Shown here piece after piece: positions 1 through 9,241 of a DNA stretch of 64,000 nucleotides. The DNA comes from Chitinophaga horti (GTDB lineage: Bacteria > Bacteroidota > Bacteroidia > Chitinophagales > Chitinophagaceae). The translations under genes and the position numbers were made by a program. The notes under the pieces were generated by a model. It was not told the origin of the DNA. It saw only the letters and a program-made list of their open reading frames with translations, and did not search any database. Every line of letters starts with the position of its first letter. The first letter of the stretch is position 1. The DNA lies in assembly GCF_022867795.2 (NCBI RefSeq), contig NZ_CP107006.1:4960001-5024000 (forward strand). The letters are read 5' to 3'.

Positions 1-1707
1 TCCATTAAGACCGATGTAAGAAAGTGAAGTACGCAGTGTACGGAATTGTTCCGCTACCAGGCTGCGACGTCCATCTGCAATTACGACTGCATCGTTGCTC
101 TCATCATACAAAATCTCGGCCACGATCGGCGCTGACGTAACTTTTTCTATATCGGAACGCGACATAATCTCGCGGTTCAGCATATCTTTTATGGTAATTA
201 CTCCAATCACCAATACCACACCTGCTGCGAGCGCCATAGCAATTACCATCATCCTGCGCGGGCTAAACGGACCTGAATCTGCTTCTGCAGCATCTACGAT
301 ACGATTGTCGGATACTGCGGCCGAGTAGGCCAGGGCGGTTTCTTCTCTCTTTTGTAAAAGGAAAGTGTATATCGCTGACTTAATTTCTTTATCGCGGCTT
401 ACTTCTACCAACGCTCTTTCTTTGCTCGGCACTGTACGCAATATACCCATGAACCTGGCGTTGTCGGCCTGCAGCTTTTGACGGCTGGCGGTCAGGTTTT
501 CGCGGAGACTGTGCAGGTTTTCCAGGATGCTCGGTGTCATCTTTTCTACCTGACGGTTCAACGCAGCCAGTTTCGGGCTGTTCTCTCCCGTCGTCTTTCT
601 CAGCGATTCAATTTCCATTTCGGTTTGATAGAGTTTGCTAAGCAACTCCATCATCACCGGATCGGATAGTCCGAGGGTAGCAGGCACAATGCTTTGTCCG
701 CCACTTTTACCGGTTACATGCCTTTCGATTGCGTCCAATACTGATAATTGCATGGACGATTCACTCAGCATGCGATCGTTTTCCTGCACACTTTCGAGGA
801 ATATTTTGCTTTGTTCCCCGATATCAACGATGCCTGAAGAAGCTTTGAACTCCTCCACTTTACCTTCCACCGCGCTTAACTCTTTCGATACAATGTCGAG
901 TCGTTTGGTAACGAACTCCATCGTGCTGGCGGCGAGTTTATTCTTGTCTTTGATAGATGCAGCGGTGTAGACCTTCATCAATTCGTTCAGGATATCTTCA
1001 CCGCGGTTAGGCACCACATCTGTATATTCAAGATTGATAACAGTGGCCATTTTGGAGATAGGCGTTACTTTCAGCTTCGTCAGCAACTCCTGCGTCATCT
1101 GCCTTTCGTTCACGATGCGAACATGATACATCTTACTATCTTCCACACCCGGCTTGGCAGTGATCTTCATCCTGCCCCAGGGAGTAACTACTGTATCGTT
1201 CAATGGATAAGCCTTACCTGCGAGTACGGCCTTGTTTTGATTCGCCAGCAGCTGTAATGTTACCTTTTCAGGAATTTCAGACATAATCCTGCTGGGCTCC
1301 AGGAACTGAAGTTTGACAGGCGTATAATCGTAAGCAGGTATGTTGCGGATCTGGCCTTCTTCGTAGATGTCGCCGTAAAGGTTCAGGTTTTGAATTACTT
1401 CGCGTGCTAGCGTACGGGAGGTCAGTATCTCGATCTCGTTTTCGATATTTTTCTTTGAACCAAAAAGGTCCATTTCTGCCAGGATGCTCGATTCGCCGAG
1501 ATCTTTTGAATCATCCTTTACTAACAAGGTAGATGAGATGCGATACACTGGGGTTGCATACCGTAAGTACAGCAGTGCAGCTCCTACGGACAATCCTGCC
1601 ACGATGAGGAACAGCGGCCAATAGGCGAGATAACGGTAGCGAATGAGTGCTACCAGGTCCACCTTATCTTCGGGCTGTGACGGTTTATGTGCGTTAACTT
1701 TTTGCAT
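1..1707 (-). CDS. Exopolysaccharide chain-length determinant / tyrosine autokinase (Wzc/GumC-like), 3' part missing
   Basis: This protein should span the inner membrane, set polysaccharide chain length and carry a C-terminal cytoplasmic BY-kinase. The reading frame is open from the ATG at 1707 to the window edge (569 codons). It starts MQKVNAHKPSQPEDKVDLVA and has an early membrane segment (PLFLIVAGLSVGAALLYL), followed by the Wzz-type periplasmic domain. A long coiled-coil-rich middle follows. The last visible residues include FRTLRTSLSYIGLNG, which in this family lies just ahead of the Walker A motif, so the kinase active site itself lies outside the window. The Wza-like gene is 84 bp upstream in the same direction, so the two probably form an operon. 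The family call is firm. That it is a kinase rather than a kinase-less GumC is inferred from the FRTLRTSL motif. Confidence 0.9.
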   Translation of the reverse strand, partial: MQKVNAHKPSQPEDKVDLVALIRYRYLAYWPLFLIVAGLSVGAALLYLRYATPVYRISSTLLVKDDSKDLGESSILAEMDLFGSKKNIENEIEILTSRTLAREVIQNLNLYGDIYEEGQIRNIPAYDYTPVKLQFLEPSRIMSEIPEKVTLQLLANQNKAVLAGKAYPLNDTVVTPWGRMKITAKPGVEDSKMYHVRIVNERQMTQELLTKLKVTPISKMATVINLEYTDVVPNRGEDILNELMKVYTAASIKDKNKLAASTMEFVTKRLDIVSKELSAVEGKVEEFKASSGIVDIGEQSKIFLESVQENDRMLSESSMQLSVLDAIERHVTGKSGGQSIVPATLGLSDPVMMELLSKLYQTEMEIESLRKTTGENSPKLAALNRQVEKMTPSILENLHSLRENLTASRQKLQADNARFMGILRTVPSKERALVEVSRDKEIKSAIYTFLLQKREETALAYSAAVSDNRIVDAAEADSGPFSPRRMMVIAMALAAGVVLVIGVITIKDMLNREIMSRSDIEKVTSAPIVAEILYDESNDAVVIADGRRSLVAEQFRTLRTSLSYIGLNG

Positions 1708-1791
1708 GGGATGTCCTATCCATTAATTATGGTGCTAAAAATATGGTTTCCAATTTCCTAATTCGATGGCTGTTTACTGTGCCTGGCTAAT

Positions 1792-2592
1792 CTATAATAA
1801 CCTGTCTATAACAATTACGAGCAGCGACAATCCGCTCATTACGATCGGCAGTACCTGCCTGCTTCGATCGGCGCTTGCTACTTTTGATTTATTGGGTTCC
1901 ACATATACGATATCATTCGACTGGAGATAATAATAAGGGGAAGAAAAAATACTGGCATCATTAAGATTAAGACGCTTTACTACTTGCTTCCCGCCGGTTT
2001 CACGAATAACGAGTACATTCTCTTTTTTACCGTATATCGTGATATCGCCGGCCATACCAAGAGCCTCCAGGATAGTAATCTTCTCGTTTGTTACATTCAC
2101 TACTGTTGGTTTAGCTACTTCACCGAGCAATGTAACCCTGTAGTTAACAAAACGGATACTTACAACAGGGTCTACTAAAAGCTTTTTGTCTGTCAGTTCC
2201 TTTTTAAGATAATCCGTCAGTTGCTTCTTTGTTAACCCTTCTGCTTTTACCTGTCCTAACATCGGGTATTGTATAAAACCCTGCTGATCTACCAGGAAGC
2301 CCGCTGCGGGGGTAGAAGCTGTAACGCCTACTGCCTGTATTCCCGAAGCACCAGATGAATTGGGCACATTATAAATAATGGTCTCCTCTGGATTGGCACT
2401 GTTTACATTGATCTGAAGAATGTCGTTCTTTTGAATCACCGGCTGAAAGTCGCTGTAGGCGGTCTTTAGCGCAGTGTCGTTCAGATTGTTGAAGTAAACA
2501 GCGTTTTTGGTGCTTACGCAGGATGAAAAGATCAATAGCGTTAATAAAATCGTAATTCCGGTCTTGAGGCTGGATTCCTTCGTCCTTCGCAT
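1792..2592 (-). CDS. Polysaccharide export outer-membrane lipoprotein (Wza/BexD-like)
   Basis: A 266-residue export lipoprotein, expected to form the outer-membrane exit channel for exopolysaccharide. It has a hydrophobic N-terminus ending in a lipobox (LIFSSC, Cys at about residue 25). A poly-export domain follows at about 50-145 (QKNDILQINVNSANPEETI; FLVDQQGFIQYPMLGQV). A SLBB-type beta-grasp domain lies at about 150-235, with the GEVAKPTVV and YGKKENVLVIRE segments typical of the family. The C-terminal hydrophobic stretch (LPIVMSGLSLLVIVIDRLL) fits the transmembrane helix of Wza-like proteins. It is the first gene of a probable two-gene operon with the chain-length kinase. No regulatory site was recognised upstream. 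Confidence 0.9.
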   Translation of the reverse strand: MRRTKESSLKTGITILLTLLIFSSCVSTKNAVYFNNLNDTALKTAYSDFQPVIQKNDILQINVNSANPEETIIYNVPNSSGASGIQAVGVTASTPAAGFLVDQQGFIQYPMLGQVKAEGLTKKQLTDYLKKELTDKKLLVDPVVSIRFVNYRVTLLGEVAKPTVVNVTNEKITILEALGMAGDITIYGKKENVLVIRETGGKQVVKRLNLNDASIFSSPYYYLQSNDIVYVEPNKSKVASADRSRQVLPIVMSGLSLLVIVIDRLL

Positions 2593-2736
2593 CTTAGTTT
2601 GTTATTTAAATTCTCTTTCACGTTGGCCATTCGTTCACGTTACAATATTAGTTCAAAGTGTCAATTTCAAATATTACTTACTACAGTATAAATACAACTT
2701 TAGAGGTAGATGGCATTACTCATTGTAGTAGGTCGC

Positions 2737-3444
2737 CTACAGAACATATTTTATGCCAGCTATGTATACATTAGTAATAACTGAGCAACTGAGAAGCAGC
2801 ACCATGGCAGATGTAAAGAGGTTATTAGACCAGATGCGGGAGATAAGTTCCGATTTTGAGGTAACGTTCAACTTCTGGTAAACTTTCTTCAAATGTTGAT
2901 TAATAGTAAACACGGTAACGAAAAGTTTGTCCGCCATTTCCTTATATGAGTAGCCTTCTTTCAACAAAGTGAGTAATTCATACTCACGTTTCGTCAGCTT
3001 ATCCTTCACACTTTCAAGCGGATCTTTATTAATATGATTAATCAGCAGATGGGCCGCTTTGGGGGAAAGCGTACCACCCTGGTTCACTGCGTCGAGTATG
3101 GAATGATAGATCTCCATGAGGCGACTGGTCTTAATAATATAACCACTGGCGCCTTTCATGATAGATTCTATTACGTATTCTTTATCATCGTGACCGCTAA
3201 GTACAATGATCTTTGCATCGGGGAAACGTTGTTTCAGCTCCTGCATGCCCTCTATACCTGACTCACCGGGGAGCGAGATGTCGAGCAATATCACTTTCAC
3301 TTCTGGATCTTTATAGGGCAGTTCCCGGAACTCCTCCATCGATCTGCAGGAGAACACAACACGACATTCCTGGAAATCTTCCAGAAACTCTTTATAGTTG
3401 TTCAACTGAAAATGATTGTCTTCTATTATCCCAATATTGATCAT
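2737..3444 (-). CDS. LuxR/NarL-family response regulator with hydrophobic C-terminal tail
   Basis: A 235-residue two-domain response regulator. The receiver domain occupies about residues 1-122, with the acidic pair near the N-terminus (IIEDN), the probable phosphoacceptor Asp55 (VILLDISLPG) and a conserved Lys in IIKTS. A LuxR-type helix-turn-helix is at about 148-205 (LTKREYELLTLLKEGYSYKE). Unlike most NarL proteins, the chain continues about 28 residues past the HTH in a strongly hydrophobic segment (SAMVLLLSCSVITNVYIAG), which could be a membrane anchor or a buried helix. It stands between exopolysaccharide genes and a divergent kinase, so it may control exopolysaccharide synthesis; that is inference. 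Confidence 0.85.
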   Translation of the reverse strand: MINIGIIEDNHFQLNNYKEFLEDFQECRVVFSCRSMEEFRELPYKDPEVKVILLDISLPGESGIEGMQELKQRFPDAKIIVLSGHDDKEYVIESIMKGASGYIIKTSRLMEIYHSILDAVNQGGTLSPKAAHLLINHINKDPLESVKDKLTKREYELLTLLKEGYSYKEMADKLFVTVFTINQHLKKVYQKLNVTSKSELISRIWSNNLFTSAMVLLLSCSVITNVYIAGIKYVL

Positions 3445-3788
3445 AAAAACGGTTAACGCGTTTGCTGTTCTCTCAATTTCGATTGGTTACTGTTTTGACT
3501 CTTCAACAAAAATAAGTCCAATTTTTGCGAGCTATATACTAGAAATACGGTTTTATTGACGAATAACTAAATAATGTTCAATACGACATCTCTTATAATC
3601 AACGGGTTGCTAAATCAAAAAATGAATAATATAAAATATTATGTGTTATATCCGGGCAATAAATACCACAGTCCGACTGTTTTTAGATATCTTCACGGTT
3701 CATACATCGATGCACCGCCGAAAAGGTCAGGATACCATATCTGTAAACATGTCTTAGCTATCCCTGCTTGGAAAACCATTAATTGAAA
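3445..3788. other. Intergenic region between divergent regulator genes
   Basis: About 340 bp of AT-rich DNA between the LuxR-type regulator (minus) and the PAS kinase (plus). It should hold both promoters. I see no convincing ORF, RNA gene, strong hairpin or repeat. The short plus-strand frame at 3574-3786 has no recognisable motif and I treat it as chance. Confidence 0.5.
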
Positions 3789-4841
3789 ATGAAACCTGAT
3801 AACCAAGTAAAGGTGAGTGGCTTGCTAAGCGCTATCAAAGAGCCGGCATTACTCATTGACCCAAATACACAGATCGTCGTAAAGGCCAACGAGCCCGCAA
3901 CCGCAGTGCTGGTAAGCGATGTGTCGGGAGCTATCGAACAAGTACCATTCGTCCATTTATATAATGAAGCGCTGTTTTCGTCCACCACCGCCATCATTTT
4001 AAATGGAAGGCGCAATGATGTTGATATCAAACTCGACTTTCGGCTCAGCACCATTAAAACGACAGAAGGGGAATTTATTTTAGCGATCGGCAGGGAGATA
4101 GAAAGTGAACAATCACTAAACGAAAAGGTACGCTTGCTCGAAAGAGAAAAGACTACGCAAGAGCTTCGCGCCAACTTCGTATCGCTGACATCCCACGAGC
4201 TGCGTACGCCTATTACTGCTATCTCATCCTCCCTAGAACTGCTGGAAAGCAGACTGGAAAAGGACTACGCGCTGGACGGATTTTATCACCAGCACATTGC
4301 GCGCATATCGACCGAGCTGTTTAATGTAACTACACTGCTCGACGAAATGCTTACGATCAGCAACATCGTGTCAGATAAATATAAAGTAGTGAAAAGCGCG
4401 GTGAATGCAGAAGATGTCGTAACTTACTTAAGCGAACAGTATTTTTCGGACAGGAAAGACGGTCGCAGCCTGAAGGTTAAATGTAGTGGCACCCCGAGAA
4501 ATATTTTTGTAGATAAGAACCAGCTGTCTAAGATCCTTACTAATCTCATCAGCAACGCCTTTAAATTTTCCACTGAGGGCAACCCCTCTGTAAAACTGAA
4601 TTACCAGGAGAAACAACTGGTCATAAAAGTGCGCGACACGGGAATTGGAATACCCCCCAAGGACCTGCCGAACCTTTTTTCCGCTTTCTATCGCGCCAGC
4701 AATGCCGTAAACATTGAGGGCTCGGGGCTTGGACTGGTGATCGTTAAAACATTCGTAGACTGTAACGACGGCACCATCAGCGTAGAAAGTGAAAATGAAA
4801 AAGGGACCACTTTTACGATTGGATTCAATTATTCGGAATGA
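3789..4841 (+). CDS. PAS-domain sensor histidine kinase, soluble
   Basis: A histidine kinase of about 350 residues with no membrane segment. I chose the ATG at 3789 over an in-frame TTG two codons upstream. An N-terminal PAS-like domain (SAIKEPALLIDPNTQIVVKA) spans about 8-105. A short coiled coil follows, then a HisKA domain with the H-box VSLTSHELRTP (His at about 136). The ATPase domain has the N-box (LTNLISNAFKFS), G1 (DTGIGIPP) and G2 (GSGLGLVIVKT), so all catalytic boxes look intact. The single-receiver gene begins 17 bp downstream and is the likely partner. The signal is probably intracellular, since no transmembrane or periplasmic sensor is present. Confidence 0.9.
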   Translation: MKPDNQVKVSGLLSAIKEPALLIDPNTQIVVKANEPATAVLVSDVSGAIEQVPFVHLYNEALFSSTTAIILNGRRNDVDIKLDFRLSTIKTTEGEFILAIGREIESEQSLNEKVRLLEREKTTQELRANFVSLTSHELRTPITAISSSLELLESRLEKDYALDGFYHQHIARISTELFNVTTLLDEMLTISNIVSDKYKVVKSAVNAEDVVTYLSEQYFSDRKDGRSLKVKCSGTPRNIFVDKNQLSKILTNLISNAFKFSTEGNPSVKLNYQEKQLVIKVRDTGIGIPPKDLPNLFSAFYRASNAVNIEGSGLGLVIVKTFVDCNDGTISVESENEKGTTFTIGFNYSE

Positions 4842-4858
4842 ACTAAAGGTTAACCAAC

Positions 4859-5245
4859 ATGACACACACCATACTACTGATAGAAGACAATTTAGGCATT
4901 TCAGCAAACATGAAAAGCCTGCTCGAATTACACGAATACGATGTACTTACGGCCCACAATGGTGCCGACGGCGCCTCCATAGCAAAAGCGCAACGCCCCG
5001 ATCTCGTGATCAGCGACATCTACATGCCCTCCTGCGATGGCTACGAATTACTGGACATGTTTCTTGAAGATGAAGAGATGCGTGACATTCCGGTGATCAT
5101 GGTAAGTGGTCGTGCCGAAATGAGCGACGCCGACCTGGCCATCAGCAAAGGCGCAGCAGGTTACATGACCAAACCGTTTATGTTTAAAAGTCTGCATGCC
5201 ACCATCCGTAAAGTGCTGGATGCACGACATGAACCGGTAGCATAA
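4859..5245 (+). CDS. Single-domain receiver (CheY-like) response regulator
   Basis: A 128-residue receiver with no output domain. The acidic pair is in LLIEDN, the predicted phosphoacceptor is Asp53 (LVISDIYMPSCDGYE), the conserved Thr/Ser position is in MVSGRAE, and the conserved Lys is in YMTKPF. It follows the PAS kinase by 17 bp in the same direction, so the two probably form a two-component pair. Its target is not visible; a protein partner or a phosphorelay is more likely than direct DNA binding. Its stop codon abuts the stop of the convergent Wzi-like gene without overlap. Confidence 0.9.
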   Translation: MTHTILLIEDNLGISANMKSLLELHEYDVLTAHNGADGASIAKAQRPDLVISDIYMPSCDGYELLDMFLEDEEMRDIPVIMVSGRAEMSDADLAISKGAAGYMTKPFMFKSLHATIRKVLDARHEPVA

Positions 5246-6676
5246 CTATCTGCCCGCGCGGATAAGCCACTGCACACCCAGCATAAATCCTGCATTGTCG
5301 GTAATTTCTCCAAAGTCAAAAGCTGCGGAGGCGTTTACGGACAGGCCTTCTACCGGCGTTTGATACGTTACTTCCTGCAGAGTATACCACTGCGTCATCG
5401 TAGGAGATAACAGCTGGTTATTGTACGTACCATAATTCTTCGTGAAAGATATTTTCGTTTGTGCGCTGATGTTATCCCCGAACGCATACGCTCCCGCCAG
5501 GTGAAATCCGACAATACGATTATTGATGATGTTCCATCCTTTACCGCTGATATCATCTTTATGATCGTTCCAGTCGAAAGGCGTAACATTCTCAAAATAT
5601 TTACTACCGCGTGTGCGGTTAATAAATAACGGTGTGCCGACAATGCGGCTTTGATATTCCCAGCCCGTGAGGTAAATCCCATTGTTGTAATAACTCTCGC
5701 GTACATTCAGCGGGTAAAAATCGTTCATTTGTTTGGTATGCATGAACTCCGCCGTCAGTCTTTTTAAAATACTTCCTTCGTTCTTATTGACGTACATAAC
5801 ACCGATCAATCGGTCGATGTTACGGATGTCGATGCCCTGGCCGGTTTCGAAAGGAGTTTGGTTGTATAAGCGTACGAGCATCTGCTCATCTTCCCAATCA
5901 ATACCACCTTCTACCACCCCGCGGTGGTCACCCGGACGATTAGGCAGAATGCTGTCGCTGTTTACTGTACCATCGTCGCCCTGCTTCACAATGACCACAT
6001 TGAGGTAATCTTTGAAAGAGCTTTTAATAGTTGGAAGATCCGGCCGGTTACCGCCCCACACCGCGTAATGCTGTACACCGCCCCAAACTTTCAACCGGTT
6101 CTTCCCGATACGCATGTAAAAATTTTTCTCATGCAGATAGGCATCTTTGATATATTGGTCGCGGCCCATCCAGCCATGACTAAACTGACCTTTGAATTGT
6201 AATAATCCTTTGGTGAACGGAATGTCGAGGTATTGACCAATAGCGATGCTCAATTTGGGAATGGGTACTGCGTTGCCGCTAACACCTAACGAGCCGCTGG
6301 ATAACGTTCTGTCCATTTCGCCAATCACTTCTTCATAGCGACCGGCCCTGAACTCGAGCATACGCCATCCTGCTTTGAGATAGGCCTCCTCCAGCAATAC
6401 ATCTTTGAAATGATTGTTGTTATAGAGACTTGCGCCATAATTAATATAGAAATCCTCGTTCCATTCATGCTTATTCATGAGACGAATGAAAGTGGAGGCG
6501 TCCGTTTTTCTATCGGTGATGGTACCGAACTTATTTGCACCGAGCCACAACGGCTGGTAATCCTGCGAAGCAGTGGTAACGTTCGTACCTACACGAATTT
6601 GCAATGAATCCGAGAACTGTGCTTTGGTGCTAATGGTAAATAATAAAACGACTATTGTTACTAAGGGCTGCTTCAT
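5246..6676 (-). CDS. Capsule assembly Wzi-family outer-membrane protein
   Basis: A 476-residue protein with a cleavable signal peptide (about 1-19, ending STKAQ). The rest is a beta-strand-rich chain with many aromatic residues and alternating hydrophobicity, as expected for an outer-membrane barrel. The segments LEFRAGRYEE, WGGVQHYAVWGGNRPDLP and the terminal GFMLGVQWLIRAGR match the Wzi family. In Enterobacteria Wzi helps attach capsule to the cell surface; Bacteroidota homologues are common near polysaccharide genes but little studied. It is transcribed convergently with the kinase/receiver pair. A polysaccharide surface-attachment role is inferred from family and position. Confidence 0.82.
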   Translation of the reverse strand: MKQPLVTIVVLLFTISTKAQFSDSLQIRVGTNVTTASQDYQPLWLGANKFGTITDRKTDASTFIRLMNKHEWNEDFYINYGASLYNNNHFKDVLLEEAYLKAGWRMLEFRAGRYEEVIGEMDRTLSSGSLGVSGNAVPIPKLSIAIGQYLDIPFTKGLLQFKGQFSHGWMGRDQYIKDAYLHEKNFYMRIGKNRLKVWGGVQHYAVWGGNRPDLPTIKSSFKDYLNVVIVKQGDDGTVNSDSILPNRPGDHRGVVEGGIDWEDEQMLVRLYNQTPFETGQGIDIRNIDRLIGVMYVNKNEGSILKRLTAEFMHTKQMNDFYPLNVRESYYNNGIYLTGWEYQSRIVGTPLFINRTRGSKYFENVTPFDWNDHKDDISGKGWNIINNRIVGFHLAGAYAFGDNISAQTKISFTKNYGTYNNQLLSPTMTQWYTLQEVTYQTPVEGLSVNASAAFDFGEITDNAGFMLGVQWLIRAGR

Positions 6677-6801
6677 ACGATTGTGGAAGTATACGGATGC
6701 AAGATTAGGCTTATCTGCCGTATTGCAGCATTACTTAAATAAGTACAAAAGTGCGCAGATTGATGATATTCAATACTGAATAAAGGGAGCAAGGCCATCT
6801 T

Positions 6802-6831
6802 AAAAAGTAAAGGCCCGGTGTAAACCAGGCC
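6802..6831 (-). terminator. Intrinsic terminator downstream of the 6862-8457 gene
   Basis: On the minus strand an 8-bp stem (arms 6824-6831 and 6812-6819, one G-T pair, 4-base loop) is followed by a T-rich run. It lies 31 bp past the stop codon of the unknown secreted protein gene. Confidence 0.7.
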
Positions 6832-6861
6832 CGTGCATACTTTTATCAACCATTATAAATA

Positions 6862-8457
6862 TCATTCAGGGGTCATCCAAACCAGGCGGGCTACGCGACG
6901 GTTACCATCATCGATCTTTACCGTTACATAGATGTTACGGACCGCGTCGTAGGCCGATATCGAAAACATCGCGATATTATTTACATAGATATTGTTTTTG
7001 CCAGGCGCATCCAGCACTACGCTGCGATCGGGCATTATGTCGTTTCCAAGGGCGTAGTAAAATGCGTCGCAATGCGCCACATCGCTGATCACACTCAGTT
7101 TACCGGTTTTAGCTTTCTCCGTGTTCTCATGCGAATCATTCAGCAGGATGTAAGGTTTGCTTCCACCCTCTACATAGGAAAAAGTCTTATAAGTATCTGC
7201 CGAAGTGATCATTTGCGCTGCACTGCCACGGCTGGCGTGACTGAATTCGCGCATCCTTACGCCAGGCAGGTAGTGTTTTTTGGGAATAAAATAACTGCTC
7301 GTTTCCCGGCCCGATTTATCAAACATCACTACGGCGATATTGCCCGCATTGGTGTTGGCCTTCATCATACCGTTCTGCCGTTGCACACTCAAATCCTCCA
7401 ACTCTTCCCAAACGAGCGAGAACGAGCCGTCGCGGTTGATGAACAAATCTTGCGGCACCCCTTCGTACGAACGCTTTTTACCGAACAACTCCATGCTTTT
7501 TTCGCTGGCCTTTTCCGGAAACACCAGCTTTGCACTATCGGCAGCCTGCATATCCGCGCCGGCCATACCCAGGTAAGTAAACCGCTCACGTTTGTTAGCG
7601 CCCGCCGCCACCACAATGTATTGAGCAGTAACCGGGTTATACTTCATAATAACGCCTTCCGCTTCCAGGTTGACCGGGAACTTCAGTGGATGCACAGCCA
7701 GTGCTGTGTTGCCCTTCGCCATCGTAGCCATTACCAGTTCGCGATCTTTCGATTCACCGCGGGAAGCACGACCGAGTAATATAACTTTATCACTTCCGTT
7801 CACCACCATATCCCAATAACCAAATTCGCGGAAGCTGCTGTCAGTCGTATTAAAGAACGCCCTGTTCAACTCCTGGTGCGCCGCACTATAGTGCATCACT
7901 TCCATTTGTTGCATACGCTCCGCCGCATTGGGATCTATTTTCACGATGGCATAATCGCCCGTTCGCGGATCGTTTTCGATGAAGAAGTCGAGCCGCCCCG
8001 TGTTAGTCAGCAGACCGTTGCGGAACTGGGTGGTGGTAAGTTTATTTAAGGTGAGTAACTTCTCGTCACGCTCCACCTGGGCAGTGGCGCCGTTAATAAT
8101 GAGGCGATGCAATACCGGGGCCTTATCTTCTATTTCGCTTACCAGCAGCGTAGCGTTGCCATTGCTCTCGAATACCGCATCTATACTGCCCCTCTCAAGT
8201 TTACCATAACTCGCCGTAACCGATTGTTGCTGCAGCAGTTTGTGCGCGGCATCATACAAATGAATATCAATGCCACCTTCCAGCGAAAACTGCAGGTACA
8301 TGGTATTGCCGCCCTTAAACTGGAGGATGCGTGCAAATCCCTGCTCGGGCTCCTTAAAATCGGCGCCTTCCGCTATCGTGGTAAACTGGGCATGGGTGGT
8401 AAACCGCACGCAGAGCAGCATGCAAAAGATCAGGGTCCTTTTCATTCCGGTTCTCAT
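6862..8457 (-). CDS. Secreted protein of unknown function (531 aa)
   Basis: I do not recognise this protein. It has a signal peptide (hydrophobic core LIFCMLLCVRF, probable cleavage after THA before QFTTIAEG). It continues as a soluble, beta-rich chain of about 500 residues with no cysteine pattern or membrane segment. Repeating short patterns such as DAVFESNGNATLLVSE and INRDGSFSLVWEELED look like blades of a beta-propeller or similar fold, but I cannot place it in a family. It ends NRRVARLVWMTPE. A second ATG four codons in (8445) would give MKRTLIFCM and is an equally good start. It is divergent from the cupin gene and has its own terminator, so it is probably monocistronic. Confidence 0.75.
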   Translation of the reverse strand: MRTGMKRTLIFCMLLCVRFTTHAQFTTIAEGADFKEPEQGFARILQFKGGNTMYLQFSLEGGIDIHLYDAAHKLLQQQSVTASYGKLERGSIDAVFESNGNATLLVSEIEDKAPVLHRLIINGATAQVERDEKLLTLNKLTTTQFRNGLLTNTGRLDFFIENDPRTGDYAIVKIDPNAAERMQQMEVMHYSAAHQELNRAFFNTTDSSFREFGYWDMVVNGSDKVILLGRASRGESKDRELVMATMAKGNTALAVHPLKFPVNLEAEGVIMKYNPVTAQYIVVAAGANKRERFTYLGMAGADMQAADSAKLVFPEKASEKSMELFGKKRSYEGVPQDLFINRDGSFSLVWEELEDLSVQRQNGMMKANTNAGNIAVVMFDKSGRETSSYFIPKKHYLPGVRMREFSHASRGSAAQMITSADTYKTFSYVEGGSKPYILLNDSHENTEKAKTGKLSVISDVAHCDAFYYALGNDIMPDRSVVLDAPGKNNIYVNNIAMFSISAYDAVRNIYVTVKIDDGNRRVARLVWMTPE

Positions 8458-8478
8458 AGGTATTTAGGATAGTTCAAA

Positions 8479-8504
8479 GATATATATTTTAATTAATATA
8501 TATC
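8479..8504. promoter_or_regulatory. AT-only inverted repeat in a divergent promoter region
   Basis: Arms GATATATAT (8479-8487) and ATATATATC (8496-8504) are perfect inverted repeats around an 8-base spacer. The element sits in the 75-bp gap between two divergent genes, about 28 bp before the cupin start. It could be an operator or simply AT-rich promoter DNA. Confidence 0.35.
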
Positions 8505-8532
8505 AAAGATATTTTTTCAGTAGGTTTGGTGG

Positions 8533-8871
8533 ATGGTAAAGAATGTGCTAAACGCGGAACATTACATATGGGGAGGGCTATGCGATGGCTGGCACCTGTT
8601 GCAGCACGACGACTTAAGTGTCATCCAGGAAAGGATGCCGCCCGGCACCACAGAGCAACTGCATCTGCATGAAAAAAGCCGGCAGGTATTTTACATATTG
8701 TCGGGCTCCGCGCAAATGGAAATGGAGGGGACACCTTTTACTCTCCGGACAGGAGATAGCATCAGCGTAGCGCCCGGACAGGCACATAAGATCAGCAATA
8801 ATGGGGCGGAAGATGTACACTTCCTGGTGATATCGTCGCCTAAATCCCACGGCGACCGGATCAATCTATAA
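8533..8871 (+). CDS. Small cupin-domain protein
   Basis: A 112-residue single cupin. The first metal-binding cupin motif is visible as PGTTEQLHLHEKSRQVFYIL, which gives two His and a downstream residue as potential metal ligands. The second is visible as GDSISVAPGQAHKISNNG, with one His. The length and layout match stand-alone cupins that bind a small ligand or act as simple isomerases or dioxygenases; the reaction cannot be read from the sequence. It is alone in its transcription unit, divergent from the large unknown secreted protein, with which it may share a promoter region. Confidence 0.85.
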   Translation: MVKNVLNAEHYIWGGLCDGWHLLQHDDLSVIQERMPPGTTEQLHLHEKSRQVFYILSGSAQMEMEGTPFTLRTGDSISVAPGQAHKISNNGAEDVHFLVISSPKSHGDRINL

Positions 8872-8873
8872 TT

Positions 8874-8916
8874 AAAAAACACTTCCACACCGCTCTTGCG
8901 AACCGGCGTGGAAGTG
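8874..8916 (-). terminator. Intrinsic terminator of the acidic small-protein gene
   Basis: A 9-bp perfect stem (8880-8888 with 8908-8916) is followed on the minus strand by six T. It serves the minus-strand gene ending at 8960 and may also stop readthrough from the convergent cupin gene. Confidence 0.75.
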
Positions 8917-8959
8917 CAATTCTTCACGAACAGGTGCGGTGTTACCGCAGCCCTGATGT

Positions 8960-9241
8960 TCAGTCATCTTCCTCTTCGTCGTCGTCGTCAGACTCCAACC
9001 AATCCATGTACTCATAGTACCATTCCTCCAGCTTCTCGATAAGCTCCTGCTTTCCTTCCGGGTTATCTTTGAAGAACGCCTCTACGTCATCGATCTCGGA
9101 TACGATATCAATGTAAGCGGTTTCCTCATCTTCTTCAACGCGTTTCGCGAAAAAGCGGGGTTTTTCGGTATGAAAGATATACTCGTTATCCGGATCGTTG
9201 ATCGGATCGTCCGCGATCATAAACTTTGGTAAGTTAGTCAT
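8960..9241 (-). CDS. Highly acidic small protein of unknown function
   Basis: A 93-residue protein without signal peptide or membrane segment. The N-terminal part (NLPKFMIADDPINDPDNEYI) looks like a conserved strand-forming head. The middle (DDVEAFFKDNPEGKQELIEK) is helical. The C-terminus is almost entirely acidic (ESDDDDEEEDD). I recall similar short acidic hypothetical proteins in other Bacteroidota but no assigned function. The acidic tail could mimic nucleic acid or bind a basic partner; this is speculation. Normal codon use and a downstream terminator support a real gene. Confidence 0.75.
   Translation of the reverse strand: MTNLPKFMIADDPINDPDNEYIFHTEKPRFFAKRVEEDEETAYIDIVSEIDDVEAFFKDNPEGKQELIEKLEEWYYEYMDWLESDDDDEEEDD

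Noticed and set aside
3574..3786. 70-codon plus-strand ORF before the PAS kinase
   Set aside because: AT-rich, no motif, and sits in the probable promoter region.
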